This document shows, in pieces, positions 25,929-34,986 of a stretch of DNA of 53,969 bases. Every line of letters begins with the position of its first letter. Positions within the stretch are counted from its first letter, which is position 1. The DNA is taken from NCBI GenBank assembly GCA_030690945.1, contig JAUYFM010000062.1, forward strand, positions 1 through 53,969, read 5' to 3'. The stretch comes from Smithellaceae bacterium. Its GTDB lineage: Bacteria; Desulfobacterota; Syntrophia; Syntrophales; Smithellaceae. Both the position numbers and the translations under genes were made by a program. The notes under the pieces are model-generated. The model ran no database searches. It was given only the letters and a program-made list of their open reading frames with translations, and was not told the origin of the DNA.

Positions 25929-26098
25929 GGAGTTATCCCTTTGTTATTTTTTGAGAATATAACAGCGTTTAACGGCAAGATCAAGGCATAAAGTCTTTTG
26001 GCTCCATACAAACCAAAGGATATTTCTCTTGCAAACAACAGCAAAAGTCATTATGAAAGCCGCGGTATAATTCATGTCATAAATCGAGGAGCTTCGCA

Positions 26099-27424
26099 AT
26101 GAAAAGGACAGGCGCTTATGCAGCGATTGCCGTAATTGTTTTATTAGCCGGCGTGGTAGGCTGGCTTTATTTTGCCGATTATCTTGATCGGGAAAAACCG
26201 GTTATTAAATTGAGTCAGGATATCATCGCCATCGGCAAGAAAAAAGACATCGGCATTACTTTTTCCGATGCTCAAAGCGGTTTGTCCCGTCTGAAGGTGG
26301 AAATTGTTCAGGATAATAAGCCGCACATTTTAGTCCAGGAGACTTTCCCTTCCAGAGCCAACAGACAGAAGAGTATCCAACTGATCATTAATACCGAAGA
26401 ACTCAAACTGAAGAACGGCCCGGCATTCATTCATATCACCGCTGCCGACTGTTCTCTTTTTAAGAATGAAAGCGTACTGGCCGTGCAAGTCAGGATTGAC
26501 ACCGTGCCACCGCAAATTGCCGTGCTTAATCCGGTCAATTACATCAACCAGGGCGGCACCGGATTCATCACCTACAGAACATCCAAGCCAACCGTATCAA
26601 CCGGCGTCTATGTGGACGATCGATTCTCTCCGGGATACACGATTTTGGTTAATAACAGGCCCACGTCGGTCACTTACTTTGCCCTTCCGACGGATGCCGC
26701 CCATACAAAAACAAGAATCACCATCTTCGCCCGCGACGACGCCGGCAATGAAGCCAGAGTTTCCATGCCATACACCATCAAGCCGAAGAAATTCCGCGCT
26801 GATAAAGTGAATTTAAGCGATACCTTTCTCCAGAAGATAATGCCGGAGTTTCAAGCATCGACCCCCCAGCTACAGGGAAAGACGCCCGTTGATGTATTTG
26901 GTTATGTGAATACAACCCTGCGCGAAGACAACACAAAAACCATTCAAAACATCTGCAGCAAATCCATCGATAAAAAACTATGGGAAGGCACATTTCTTAG
27001 AATGCGCAACGCCTCGCCTATGGCTCTATTTGGAGATCAGCGGACTTATGTGGTTGAAGGTAAACCATTTGGTAATTCCATCCACCTTGGGGTTGATCTT
27101 GCCTCGACCGCTCACGCGCCTATTGAAGCAGCCAATAATGGAATAGTCGTCTTTGCCGGCCCCTTGGGCATCTATGGCAGCGCTGTCATCATTGATCATG
27201 GTTTGGGATTGTTCAGTTTGTACGGACATCTCTCCTCTATTGACACGACCGTTGGTAAAAATGTTAAAAAAGAGGAAAAAATCGGTCTTTCCGGCTTAAC
27301 CGGTCTTGCCGGCGGCGACCACTTGCATTTCAGCATCCTTGTCGGTGGACAATTTGTCAATCCTCAGGAATGGTGGGATCCGCACTGGATTGAAGACAAC
27401 GTCATGAAGAAAATGGCAATCTGA
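26099..27424 (+). CDS. M23-family peptidoglycan endopeptidase, membrane-anchored
   Basis: 441 residues. One N-terminal membrane helix (AIAVIVLLAGVVGWLYF) is followed by about 280 residues of beta-rich, Ig-like sequence (DTVPPQIAVLNP, RDDAGNEARVSM), then a C-terminal LytM/M23 domain. The zinc ligands are present: HLGVDLAS (His and Asp), and HLHFSI with a preceding conserved His in YGHLSS. It should therefore be an active endopeptidase that cuts peptide cross-links in the periplasm. GAGGAG stands before the ATG. A TATAAT at 26066-26071 could be its -10 box, though I see no matching -35. Confidence 0.9.
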   Translation: MKRTGAYAAIAVIVLLAGVVGWLYFADYLDREKPVIKLSQDIIAIGKKKDIGITFSDAQSGLSRLKVEIVQDNKPHILVQETFPSRANRQKSIQLIINTEELKLKNGPAFIHITAADCSLFKNESVLAVQVRIDTVPPQIAVLNPVNYINQGGTGFITYRTSKPTVSTGVYVDDRFSPGYTILVNNRPTSVTYFALPTDAAHTKTRITIFARDDAGNEARVSMPYTIKPKKFRADKVNLSDTFLQKIMPEFQASTPQLQGKTPVDVFGYVNTTLREDNTKTIQNICSKSIDKKLWEGTFLRMRNASPMALFGDQRTYVVEGKPFGNSIHLGVDLASTAHAPIEAANNGIVVFAGPLGIYGSAVIIDHGLGLFSLYGHLSSIDTTVGKNVKKEEKIGLSGLTGLAGGDHLHFSILVGGQFVNPQEWWDPHWIEDNVMKKMAI

Positions 27425-27487
27425 AAGCATCTCCTGAATCGTCTTGCCACCTTTAGGTGGTATCTCGTGAAGCGAACAAGATAGTTT

Positions 27488-27535
27488 ACACGCTTCACGC
27501 TTCACGCTTCACTCTTCACTCTTAACGTTTCACGT
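27488..27535. repeat. Degenerate heptanucleotide tandem repeat (ACGCTTC)
   Basis: Five or six near-perfect copies of a 7-base unit (ACGCTTC, with ACTCTTC variants) fill the gap between the convergent M23 and rapZ genes, ending five bases before the rapZ stop. A weak hairpin (CCACC/GGTGG, 27447-27460) precedes it. The unit length equals that of the array at 1893-1977. Confidence 0.82.
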
Positions 27536-27539
27536 AAAG

Positions 27540-28406
27540 TCAGCTTTTATTGATATCCCGGTGAGAGGTATGAACAATATATTTCATCGCCTGGAAATGT
27601 GAGCTGATCTGATTGGCCATCACAACGGATCGATGATGACCGCCGGTGCATCCCAAAGCAATGTTAAGGCGGACTTTTCCTTCTTTTTCATAAAGAGGAA
27701 TGAGGAAATCCATCATGTCGATTGATTTCCTCAAAAATTCCCGGCCTTCCGCGTTATCCAAAACATACGCTTCCACGGCGCACTGATGACCGTCAAATTT
27801 TTTCAACGATTCCACATAATAGGGATTGGGTAAGAATCGTACATCAATCACCAGATCCGCGTCCGCCGGCAACCCGTACCGGTAACCAAAAGAAGTTACG
27901 TTAATGATCATTTTTCTCTGTTCGGACGCCGGAAGAAAATGTCTCTGCACGACATCCTTGAGTTGATGAATATTGGTCTCCGTCGTATCAACTATTTTAT
28001 CCGCCATTTGCCTTAAAGGAGACAACTTCTCTATTTCCAGATCGATGCCATCCTGAATCGAACCTTGCGCGGACAGTGGATGACTGCGCCTTGTTTCATT
28101 AAAACGGCGCAACAGCGAATCTTCATTGGCTTCCAGAAACAGAATTTCAATTCTGTATCCCTTTTCCTTCAGCTGTTCAAAGATACGCTGGTATTTTTCG
28201 ATAAATCTTCTTTCCCGTAAATCCATGACCATCGCCACCTGTTTGATCTCCGGCGAGGACTGGAGGGTAATGGAAATGAATTTCGGCAGCAAAACGACGG
28301 GGAGATTATCCACACAAAAGAAACCGATGTCTTCCATGGCCCGAAGCGCGGTGCTTTTGCCGGAACCGGATAATCCCGTGATAATAACAATATGGATATT
28401 TTTCAA
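27540..28406 (-). CDS. rapZ: RapZ-like nucleotide-binding RNase adapter
   Basis: 288 residues. The N-terminal P-loop is [11 protein letters not shown], followed by [11 protein letters not shown] and the Walker-B-like MDLRERRF; the C-terminal half includes [25 protein letters not shown] and the invariant [10 protein letters not shown]. RapZ proteins bind nucleotides and, in enterobacteria, guide RNase E to the glmZ small RNA in response to glucosamine-6-phosphate; outside that group the RNA target is unknown. The start is TTG at 28406, immediately after the hprK stop, with GAGG in the end of hprK as ribosome site. The hprK-rapZ neighbourhood is common in bacteria. Confidence 0.95.
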   Translation of the reverse strand: MKNIHIVIITGLSGSGKSTALRAMEDIGFFCVDNLPVVLLPKFISITLQSSPEIKQVAMVMDLRERRFIEKYQRIFEQLKEKGYRIEILFLEANEDSLLRRFNETRRSHPLSAQGSIQDGIDLEIEKLSPLRQMADKIVDTTETNIHQLKDVVQRHFLPASEQRKMIINVTSFGYRYGLPADADLVIDVRFLPNPYYVESLKKFDGHQCAVEAYVLDNAEGREFLRKSIDMMDFLIPLYEKEGKVRLNIALGCTGGHHRSVVMANQISSHFQAMKYIVHTSHRDINKS

Positions 28407-29252
28407 TTATCCAACCTCTTGCAATTTTTGTGTGGCTTGTCTTAGCAAATTTTTGTCCAAATAGCCAGTGCGGGGGATCCCGATTTGCAGGCACGGCAGC
28501 CTGGTTTCCAGAATATCCTTTTCGATGAACTGAGAGAAAACATCGTCCACCTCGGTTCTGATCACATCAATGACTGCGGTAAGCGTCATCTTGGCCTTGA
28601 TTTGTGCCGCATTCAAAATACGGTCAACCGCCACGATCCCAATCTGCTCGGTATGAACATAATTTTTAATTTCCCTGTGGCCGGAAACAATAAGCTGGCC
28701 GCTTTTATTTTTTTTAATCACGGCCCGATCATCGGCTATCCAAACATAACCTTCGGACATGACCTGAAGCGCTGCAGTCGTCTTACCTATTCCGCTGGCG
28801 CCGGTAATCAGAATTCCCCGGCCCTGAATCTCCAGGGCGACACCATGAACGGTGACACATTTTTTGATTTTTTCTTGAATGATCGCCTTGATCCGGCTTT
28901 CCAGAAGATTTTCATGAAGGGAGGAAATCGCAGCCGGCAGGTGATGCCGTTTGAGTAGTTTTTTCAGGGGAGTCCGCCATGCAATGCATTGAGCGAAAAT
29001 CAGCAAAGGCGTTTTGAAGGTAAGATTGGCTAAAAATTTCTGACGTAACGGATCGGTAAGCGCCATGAGCTTTTCTTGCGCCCCGGATGAAAGAATAATA
29101 ATCGCGCCTTCTTGACGATGAGCGGCCACGATCCTCCGGCAGTTTTTAATGTAAGGCCTGGACAACGGCTTCTTCAAGCCCTGCGGCGTCAATATTTCCC
29201 GGATGCCCAATGAAGGCAGACGATCCCGAAAAATAGTTTCCAGAGTGACCAT
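28407..29252 (-). CDS. hprK: HPr kinase/phosphorylase, divergent
   Basis: About 281 residues from the ATG at 29252 (MVTLETIF); upstream in-frame starts lie inside ptsN. The N-terminal domain has DRLPSLGIREILTPQGLKK and IVAAHRQEGAIIILSS; the kinase core has the P-loop GASGIGKTTAA, the preceding VHGVALEIQGRGILI with the usual His, and VWIADDRAVIKK. However, the HPrK signature that normally reads like IRGLGI-V/I is replaced by TEQIGIVAVD, and the C-terminal end is short. The kinase part may still work, while phosphorylase or HPr recognition could be changed. No HPr gene is seen in the window. Confidence 0.9.
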   Translation of the reverse strand: MVTLETIFRDRLPSLGIREILTPQGLKKPLSRPYIKNCRRIVAAHRQEGAIIILSSGAQEKLMALTDPLRQKFLANLTFKTPLLIFAQCIAWRTPLKKLLKRHHLPAAISSLHENLLESRIKAIIQEKIKKCVTVHGVALEIQGRGILITGASGIGKTTAALQVMSEGYVWIADDRAVIKKNKSGQLIVSGHREIKNYVHTEQIGIVAVDRILNAAQIKAKMTLTAVIDVIRTEVDDVFSQFIEKDILETRLPCLQIGIPRTGYLDKNLLRQATQKLQEVG

Positions 29253-29271
29253 CTTATTTTGCGAACTTTTC

Positions 29272-29739
29272 TTACACAGGACAAGACTCATTTTGCTCAA
29301 TGATCGCTTTGTATAAATCACTTGTTGTTCTTGCGTCGATAAGTTTCTTACGGAAGTTAGGCGTTTTTAACATTTTGGAAATCTTAGCCAAGGCTTTTAG
29401 ATGTTGGCCGGTTGAATTCTCCGGAGCCAGCAGCAGAAAAAAAAGATGCACCGGTTTTCCGTCAATCGCATCAAATGCAATCCCCTTCTTGCTACGCCCA
29501 AAAGCGACAATAAGTTCATGCAGATCCGAGACTTTGCCGTGAGGAATGGCAACGCCGTCACCAATGCCTGTTGACCCCAATTTTTCTCTTTGTTGCAACA
29601 CATCGATGGCCTTGGCTCTGTCAATCTTCAGACCACTATTAATCAGAATACTAGTCAACTCTGCCAGCACGTCTATTTTGGTGTTGGACGTGAGATTTTC
29701 ATTAAGAAATTCGATTTTAAAAATTTGATCCAGTCGCAT
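29272..29739 (-). CDS. ptsN: PTS IIA-like nitrogen-regulatory protein
   Basis: 155 residues, one PTS EIIA type-2 domain. The phosphorylated histidine lies in GVAIPHGKVSDL, and EKLGSTGIGDG precedes it, as is typical. In proteobacteria PtsN takes phosphate from NPr rather than transporting sugar, and modulates potassium and nitrogen physiology. Its place between hpf and hprK in an rpoN cluster supports this regulatory form. Confidence 0.94.
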   Translation of the reverse strand: MRLDQIFKIEFLNENLTSNTKIDVLAELTSILINSGLKIDRAKAIDVLQQREKLGSTGIGDGVAIPHGKVSDLHELIVAFGRSKKGIAFDAIDGKPVHLFFLLLAPENSTGQHLKALAKISKMLKTPNFRKKLIDARTTSDLYKAIIEQNESCPV

Positions 29740-29851
29740 GTGTTACACCTGATCTTGAAATATACGCTTCCGTTTACCCCATACACCTCATCATCCTGAC
29801 GGGCAACAGGCATTTTAATACCATGTATCTGAGATACATTTATTACATGGG

Positions 29852-30385
29852 CTAGCTGTTCGTTTCGATATGAGCAAAGTTACCATCATCAAGTCGATAG
29901 ACCAGACTGACTTTTTCCGAAGCGGTGTCCCGATATATCAGAAAACGGGCTTTACCGCCTTCCAGCTCCAGAACCGCTTCTTCCAGCGACATGGGTTTTA
30001 AGACGATCTTGCGGGTCTCCACCACTTTTGCCATTGCATATTCGTCCTCTTCAAGGCCTTCCGTCGTCTTCTCGTCCGCATGGCGGATGCTTTGGGGCTT
30101 ATGCTCTCTGGTTTTTTCTCTTTGCTTTTTAAGTTGCCTTTCAATTTTATCAATGCAGCTGTCCACGGCCAGATGCATATCCTTGGCTTCTTCTTTAGCG
30201 TTTACATTCCAGCCATTAGCACTCAGATTTATTTCCACAACATTACGAAACTTTTCCGTTGAAAGGATAATATGGGCTTCGGCAGGCACATCGAGATATT
30301 TCTTCAGTTTAACGATTCTTTCCTCAACATAGGTTTTTTGCCAGCTTTCACCTTCGCTTGTTCTGAAAGTTACCGAAATGTTCAT
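29852..30385 (-). CDS. hpf: Ribosome hibernation promoting factor, long form
   Basis: 177 residues with two domains. Residues 1-100 are the HPF/YfiA domain that binds the 30S decoding region (SVTFRTSEGE, RIVKLKKYLDVPAEAHIIL). After a charged linker, residues about 120-177 form the dimerisation domain (VETRKIVLKPMSLEEAVLEL and GNFAHIETNS). The long form lets ribosomes pair into 100S particles during starvation. It is encoded directly after rpoN, as in many proteobacteria. Confidence 0.94.
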   Translation of the reverse strand: MNISVTFRTSEGESWQKTYVEERIVKLKKYLDVPAEAHIILSTEKFRNVVEINLSANGWNVNAKEEAKDMHLAVDSCIDKIERQLKKQREKTREHKPQSIRHADEKTTEGLEEDEYAMAKVVETRKIVLKPMSLEEAVLELEGGKARFLIYRDTASEKVSLVYRLDDGNFAHIETNS

Positions 30386-30541
30386 TATTTTTCCTCCCTG
30401 ATTAAATTAGGCAGCCAAACTACTCTAAAAGGCACCCTCACTACCAACAACAAAGGTCAGTCCTATAGTGGCGACTAAAACAAAAGTCAACCGGAATTTT
30501 ACCACCTGCACTTCTTACATCGCCATTTTAAAGCGTTAACT

Positions 30542-32014
30542 TTAAAAATATTTCTTCCTTTTGGACGACGGCAATATTCCAATCATTTCACGATACTTGG
30601 CAACCGTACGCCGCGCGATATCGATTCCCTTGGCCTTGAGTAAAGCAACGATTTCGCAATCACTGTGGGGCTTTTTAGGGTCTTCCTTTGCGACCAGATG
30701 CTTTATTTCCTCTTTAACACTTTTCGAGGCAATATTTTCACCGGACGTTCTCTGGATGGAACTGCCGAAAAAATATTTCATTTCAAATATACCGCGATGA
30801 GAATGCATATATTTATTCGTCACAACACGGCTGATGGTTGATTCATGCATTTCCACATCATCGGCGATATTTCTTAAAACCAGCGGTTTTAAATAATCAA
30901 TACCGCGATCAAAGAAATCTCTTTGATGCTTAACGATGCTTTCGGCGACTTTATAGATTGTTTTCTGCCGCTGCTGAATGCTTTTAATCAGCCAGGTGGC
31001 CGACTGCACCTTGTCGCGGATGTATTTTTTGCCGTTTTCTTCTTCCGCATGATCCCGTCCGCCAACGCCGCCCATCAGTTCACGATAAAAATTACTGATC
31101 CGCAGACGCGGCAAACCATCATCGTTGAGAATAATCTTATAGTCATCTCCCGATTTCACGACATAAACATCGGGAATGATCGATTGAACTTTCTCTTCCG
31201 AATACATGGCCCCCGGCCTGGGATCCATTTTACTGATCAACAGAACGGCGATTTCCACTTCCCGAAGCGGTACTTTTAGTTTTCGGGCAATATGAACATA
31301 ATTTTTCAGTTCGAGATCTTTGAGGTGCTCTCGTATAATGATTTTCAGAAGAGGATTTTCTTTTGTTAACATCCTGGCTTGAATGAGCAGGCATTCCTGG
31401 AGATTGCGGGCTGCCACGCCTGGCGGATCAAATTCCTGAACCTTTTTTAAAACACTTTCCACATTGTCTTCACTGACATTTTCAAGTCCGGCAATCTCTG
31501 GCACAGTTGCGCACAGGTAACCGTTGGGATCGAGGTTGCCGACGATTTGAGAACCGACACGCACTTCTTCTTCCGTAAAGGGCGACAGTTTCATCTGCCA
31601 CATCAGGTGTTCGACAAGCGACGGACTTTCCGTCAAAACATTATCCATCGTTGGAACATCCGTATCAGGCCTGTCATAAGAAACGCCAACAGGTCCGTAA
31701 TCTTCCAGATAATTATTCCAGTCAAACTCCTCGCGGCCGTCGCCTTCGCCGGTCAGTTCTTGCGTGCGCTCGACGGCCTTACTGTCTTCCTTTTCAATGG
31801 ACTGAACATCGTCTTCGACACCGGCGCGCACTTCCTCGGCGCTGGCCTCGTCCGGCGCAACTTCTTCCAGCAGCGGGTTTTCTTCCATTTCCTGGTTGAT
31901 CGTATCCACCAGTTCCTGGCGGGACAATATCAGAAGCTTGATCGCCTGCTGCAGCTGCGGCGTCATAATCAGTTGCTGGGATAGCCTTAAGTTCTGTTTT
32001 AATTCGAAAGCCAT
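30542..32014 (-). CDS. rpoN: RNA polymerase sigma-54 factor
   Basis: 490 residues. Region I is rich in glutamine and leucine (LKQNLRLSQQLIMTPQLQQA, then IKLLILSRQELVDTINQEME), which answers to enhancer-binding activators. An acidic region II follows, then the core-binding region, the helix-turn-helix and the RpoN box ARRTVAKYREMIGILPS near the C-terminus that reads the -24 element. It directs transcription from -24/-12 promoters. It belongs to the lptA-lptB-rpoN-hpf-ptsN-hprK-rapZ cluster. Confidence 0.97.
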   Translation of the reverse strand: MAFELKQNLRLSQQLIMTPQLQQAIKLLILSRQELVDTINQEMEENPLLEEVAPDEASAEEVRAGVEDDVQSIEKEDSKAVERTQELTGEGDGREEFDWNNYLEDYGPVGVSYDRPDTDVPTMDNVLTESPSLVEHLMWQMKLSPFTEEEVRVGSQIVGNLDPNGYLCATVPEIAGLENVSEDNVESVLKKVQEFDPPGVAARNLQECLLIQARMLTKENPLLKIIIREHLKDLELKNYVHIARKLKVPLREVEIAVLLISKMDPRPGAMYSEEKVQSIIPDVYVVKSGDDYKIILNDDGLPRLRISNFYRELMGGVGGRDHAEEENGKKYIRDKVQSATWLIKSIQQRQKTIYKVAESIVKHQRDFFDRGIDYLKPLVLRNIADDVEMHESTISRVVTNKYMHSHRGIFEMKYFFGSSIQRTSGENIASKSVKEEIKHLVAKEDPKKPHSDCEIVALLKAKGIDIARRTVAKYREMIGILPSSKRKKYF

Positions 32015-32041
32015 AATCGACTGTCACATATCCGTCCGGTT

Positions 32042-32764
32042 CTATAAACAGAAATCTTCGCCAAAATAAAATTTTCTGGCCAGTTCACTTTGCGCGATAA
32101 CCTCCGGTTCTCCATGAACAAGAATCGCTCCCTCATTCACAATGTAAGCCCGGTCGCAACAGCAAAGTGTTTCACGAACATTATGATCGGATATGATAAT
32201 TCCAATCCCTTTATTTTTTAATTTTTCTATAATCTTCTGAATATCGGCCACCGCCAGCGGATCAATGCCCGCAAAAGGCTCATCCAGTAGGATATATTTC
32301 GGTGAAGTCACCAGCGCACGCGTTATTTCCACTCTTCTTCTTTCGCCGCCGGACAAAGAATAAGCATGGTTTTTCGCCAGGGCCGTGAGGTCCAGTTCGC
32401 CCAGGAGTTCTTTCAGCCTCTCTTGTCTTTCATCGTCGTTTATATCAAGGGTTTCCAGAATAGCCAATATATTTTCCTCGACGGTCAGCTTGCGAAAAAT
32501 AGACGGCTCCTGAGGCAGATAATTCAACCCTTTTCGCGCTCGTTTGTACATCGGATATTTGCTGATATCCTCGCCGTCCAGAAATATTTCTCCCCCATCC
32601 GGCTTGATCAGTCCGACAATCATATAAAAAGTGGTCGTCTTTCCGGCGCCGTTCGGGCCCAACAGACCGACCACTTCGCCCGGCGCAATCGTGAGATCAA
32701 TCCGATTGACCACTTTTCTTTTATTATAAATTTTAAGCAGTCCTTTTGCCGATAAATGACTCAT
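32042..32764 (-). CDS. lptB: LPS export ABC transporter, ATPase LptB
   Basis: 240 residues, one ABC ATPase domain: Walker A GPNGAGKTTTFYM, signature LSGGERRRVEI, Walker B YILLDEPFAGIDPLAV and the switch His in IISDHNVRE. LptB dimers with LptF and LptG extract lipopolysaccharide from the inner membrane. The lptFG genes are not in the window. A hairpin (TCCCGC/GCGGGA, 32799-32814) lies between lptA and lptB. Confidence 0.96.
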   Translation of the reverse strand: MSHLSAKGLLKIYNKRKVVNRIDLTIAPGEVVGLLGPNGAGKTTTFYMIVGLIKPDGGEIFLDGEDISKYPMYKRARKGLNYLPQEPSIFRKLTVEENILAILETLDINDDERQERLKELLGELDLTALAKNHAYSLSGGERRRVEITRALVTSPKYILLDEPFAGIDPLAVADIQKIIEKLKNKGIGIIISDHNVRETLCCCDRAYIVNEGAILVHGEPEVIAQSELARKFYFGEDFCL

Positions 32765-32859
32765 TTTACATCCGAAGGCTTTAAGCCTGTCCGTTTAATC
32801 CCGCTGTTGCGGGACGAGCGTTAATTCTCCGCAGCGAGCTCGCGAGGTGGTTGATGCGT

Positions 32860-33414
32860 TTATTTTTTATCCTGCGGGTGGATGATCGCCGTAACCCTTT
32901 CTGAATTTTCCGCGTCACACTGTTCCACTTTACCCCGGTTTTCATCAATAAAAATAATAACTCTGCACCCTTTGATCACATTCTTGCCTTGCCTTAATAC
33001 GGGATTTCCCGTCATGATGAATTGCGCGCTTTCCTGATAATAAACAGCTTCATCTCCAGAAGCTGAAAGATCTTTTTGCGTTATATTAACATTACCTTTC
33101 ATCTCGATTTTATCAAGATCCCCTGCCATTTCCACTTCCTGCTTGCCGATTTTTTCTTTCTTTTCATTCGACTTTTTATAGTAAATAGACAGGCGATCCG
33201 TTTTCATTTTAATATCGCCTTGCTGAGCTACGGCATTACCGGAAAAAACAATCATCTTTTTTTCTTGAAAAGCTTCCATTTTGTCGGAGACAATCTCAAT
33301 CGGTCCGGTTTTACGCAACATGTCTTTCTTATCGAAACCGGTCTGTGCCCACACACAAGTATTCATTGTAAATAGGATAAAAAAAACGGCAAGATATATA
33401 TTTTTTACACTCAT
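32860..33414 (-). CDS. lptA: LPS transport periplasmic protein LptA
   Basis: 184 residues with a signal peptide (VFFILFTMNTCVWA) and an OstA-like beta-jellyroll domain: GPIEIVSDKMEAFQEKKMIV then FSGNAVAQQGDIKMKTDRL. The protein forms the periplasmic bridge that carries lipopolysaccharide to the outer membrane. It starts 12 bases after the lptC stop. Confidence 0.92.
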   Translation of the reverse strand: MSVKNIYLAVFFILFTMNTCVWAQTGFDKKDMLRKTGPIEIVSDKMEAFQEKKMIVFSGNAVAQQGDIKMKTDRLSIYYKKSNEKKEKIGKQEVEMAGDLDKIEMKGNVNITQKDLSASGDEAVYYQESAQFIMTGNPVLRQGKNVIKGCRVIIFIDENRGKVEQCDAENSERVTAIIHPQDKK

Positions 33415-33426
33415 GAATTTTCCTAA

Positions 33427-33981
33427 TCAGTTGATTTTGGCTTTGACTCCGGAAGAAAGCGTCAGCTCTCCTTTGTTTATAAAAATAGACAGGCCAACTC
33501 CATGTATTTTCATCCGTTTACTTTCCATCATGATCGGGGCGTTGGTAGTGATTTTTTTTTGGGCATCGCTGTAACGAAGATAATCGGTCGTAAATTTGTC
33601 TCCCGTATCGGAGATGATCACCACATGACCTTTTATTTCAACATCTTTTTTATCCGTTAGCATCTCGCCTTTATCGCCCGTCATGGTAAATACTTTGCCT
33701 TCCTTCGTGGTCAATTTTATCTGAACTTGATCGAACAAGGCAAGATTCTGTTTCTTTTGATATTGCGCGCTTTTGGCTTTCACTTCCCACCGGATATTAT
33801 CCTGGCCGACTTCCGTATAAACAAAATCCTGAATACGGACATCCGCTTCATTCGGCAATATTTTTATTATATTCGCCTTTTTTTCGCCAATCAGCCGCAC
33901 CATGGTAAAAATGGCCGCCGCAACAAACACAACAATAATCAGTGTTGCCGCGATAATTTTTACTTTTTTATTTAATCTCAT
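33427..33981 (-). CDS. lptC: LPS export protein LptC
   Basis: 184 residues: one N-terminal membrane helix (IIAATLIIVVFVAAAIFTM) and a periplasmic beta-jellyroll domain with VRWEVKAKSAQY-like phrases (DNIRWEVKAKSAQYQK) and MTGDKGEML. It receives lipopolysaccharide from LptBFG and hands it to LptA. In many relatives kdsC directly precedes lptC; here the SMR gene intervenes. Confidence 0.9.
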   Translation of the reverse strand: MRLNKKVKIIAATLIIVVFVAAAIFTMVRLIGEKKANIIKILPNEADVRIQDFVYTEVGQDNIRWEVKAKSAQYQKKQNLALFDQVQIKLTTKEGKVFTMTGDKGEMLTDKKDVEIKGHVVIISDTGDKFTTDYLRYSDAQKKITTNAPIMMESKRMKIHGVGLSIFINKGELTLSSGVKAKIN

Positions 33982-34079
33982 GATTCTTTATATCACTCGC
34001 CATCGTCCGTGTAAAGCTATTCGGACACTTCAAATCCTTGAGGTTGATTAAGGCAATAACGAAATCCGGATGGCTTTAA

Positions 34080-34403
34080 TCAGGCAGATATCTTTAAACC
34101 AACCACGCCCATCACAATCAGCAAAAAAGACAAAATCCGCATCATCGATGTGGGATCATGAAAGACGATCAGACCGATGAGAAACGTGCCGGCTGCACCG
34201 ATTCCCGTCCAAACCGCGTAAGCCGTTCCAATCGGAATATCTCTTTGCGCCAGCCACAAAAAAAATCCGCTGAGTCCCATGCACACCACGGCCATCAGGA
34301 TATAGACAACTCTGTATGACGTGGTCTGAGACAATTTGAAACCCAGCGGCCAGCCGATTTCCAGCAGACCGGCTATGATCAGATAAATCCACGCAAGCGT
34401 CAT
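34080..34403 (-). CDS. Small multidrug resistance (SMR) transporter, Gdx/SugE type
   Basis: 107 residues from the ATG at 34403 (the frame is open farther upstream, into kdsC). Four membrane helices are seen. The first, TLAWIYLIIAGLLEIGWPLG, holds the membrane-embedded glutamate; GTAYAVWTGIGAAGTF is the family signature of helix 3. The sequence around the glutamate and the Trp of helix 1 resembles the guanidinium-exporter (Gdx, formerly SugE) subgroup more than the EmrE polyaromatic-drug subgroup. I see no guanidine riboswitch: only 37 bases separate it from kdsC. It has been placed inside a lipopolysaccharide gene cluster. Confidence 0.87.
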   Translation of the reverse strand: MTLAWIYLIIAGLLEIGWPLGFKLSQTTSYRVVYILMAVVCMGLSGFFLWLAQRDIPIGTAYAVWTGIGAAGTFLIGLIVFHDPTSMMRILSFLLIVMGVVGLKISA

Positions 34404-34440
34404 TTCCTGTCCTAAGATTAATAGTCCGTGTTTGTTTTCT

Positions 34441-34986
34441 TCATTGAATAAGTTCTGCAAAATCGTAGCGGGCTGCGACTTCAGGCCAATGGCCCTGAGC
34501 CATAAGCAACATTTCACAAATCTCTCTGACCGCGCCCTGCCCACCTCTGTTGACCGTTACATAATCAACTGTTTTTTTCACCAGTTCCAGCGCATCGGCC
34601 ACAGCCACGGAAAAGCCGACCATTTTCAATACGGGGATATCAACAATATCGTCACCCATATAAGCTATCGTTTCCGGCGTCAGATTGTTTTTTTTAAGAA
34701 TCTGCGCGAAGATTTCCTTCTTATTCAATGCCCCCTGATAGACTTCCGTTATTTTTAAATCACGCGCCCGATGATCAACCACGGCCGATGTTCGGCCGGT
34801 GAGAATGGCAACCTGCATGCCATGGCGCTGAATCATGACCAGACCATGACCATCCCTGACATTAAAATTTTTCATCTCCCGTCCGTCGCTGTCCATGATA
34901 ATACTGCCGTCCGTCATCACGCCGTCTACATCCAGTACCAGCATCTTTATCTTTTTAAGTTTTCCCTGAATCTCTTTTTTCAACAT
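34441..34986 (-). CDS. kdsC: 3-deoxy-D-manno-octulosonate 8-phosphate phosphatase
   Basis: 181 residues, a HAD-superfamily C0 phosphatase. LVLDVDGVMTDGSII gives the nucleophile aspartate, AILTGRTSAVV the second motif and YMGDDIVDIPVL the metal-binding aspartates. It removes phosphate from Kdo-8-phosphate in the making of the lipopolysaccharide inner core. The ATG overlaps the last codons of kdsA. Confidence 0.94.
   Translation of the reverse strand: MLKKEIQGKLKKIKMLVLDVDGVMTDGSIIMDSDGREMKNFNVRDGHGLVMIQRHGMQVAILTGRTSAVVDHRARDLKITEVYQGALNKKEIFAQILKKNNLTPETIAYMGDDIVDIPVLKMVGFSVAVADALELVKKTVDYVTVNRGGQGAVREICEMLLMAQGHWPEVAARYDFAELIQ

Noticed and set aside
34404-34440. Guanidine riboswitch before the SMR gene
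   Set aside because: Only 37 bases separate it from kdsC, too few for any known guanidine riboswitch class except the shortest, and no ACGR-loop hairpins are seen.
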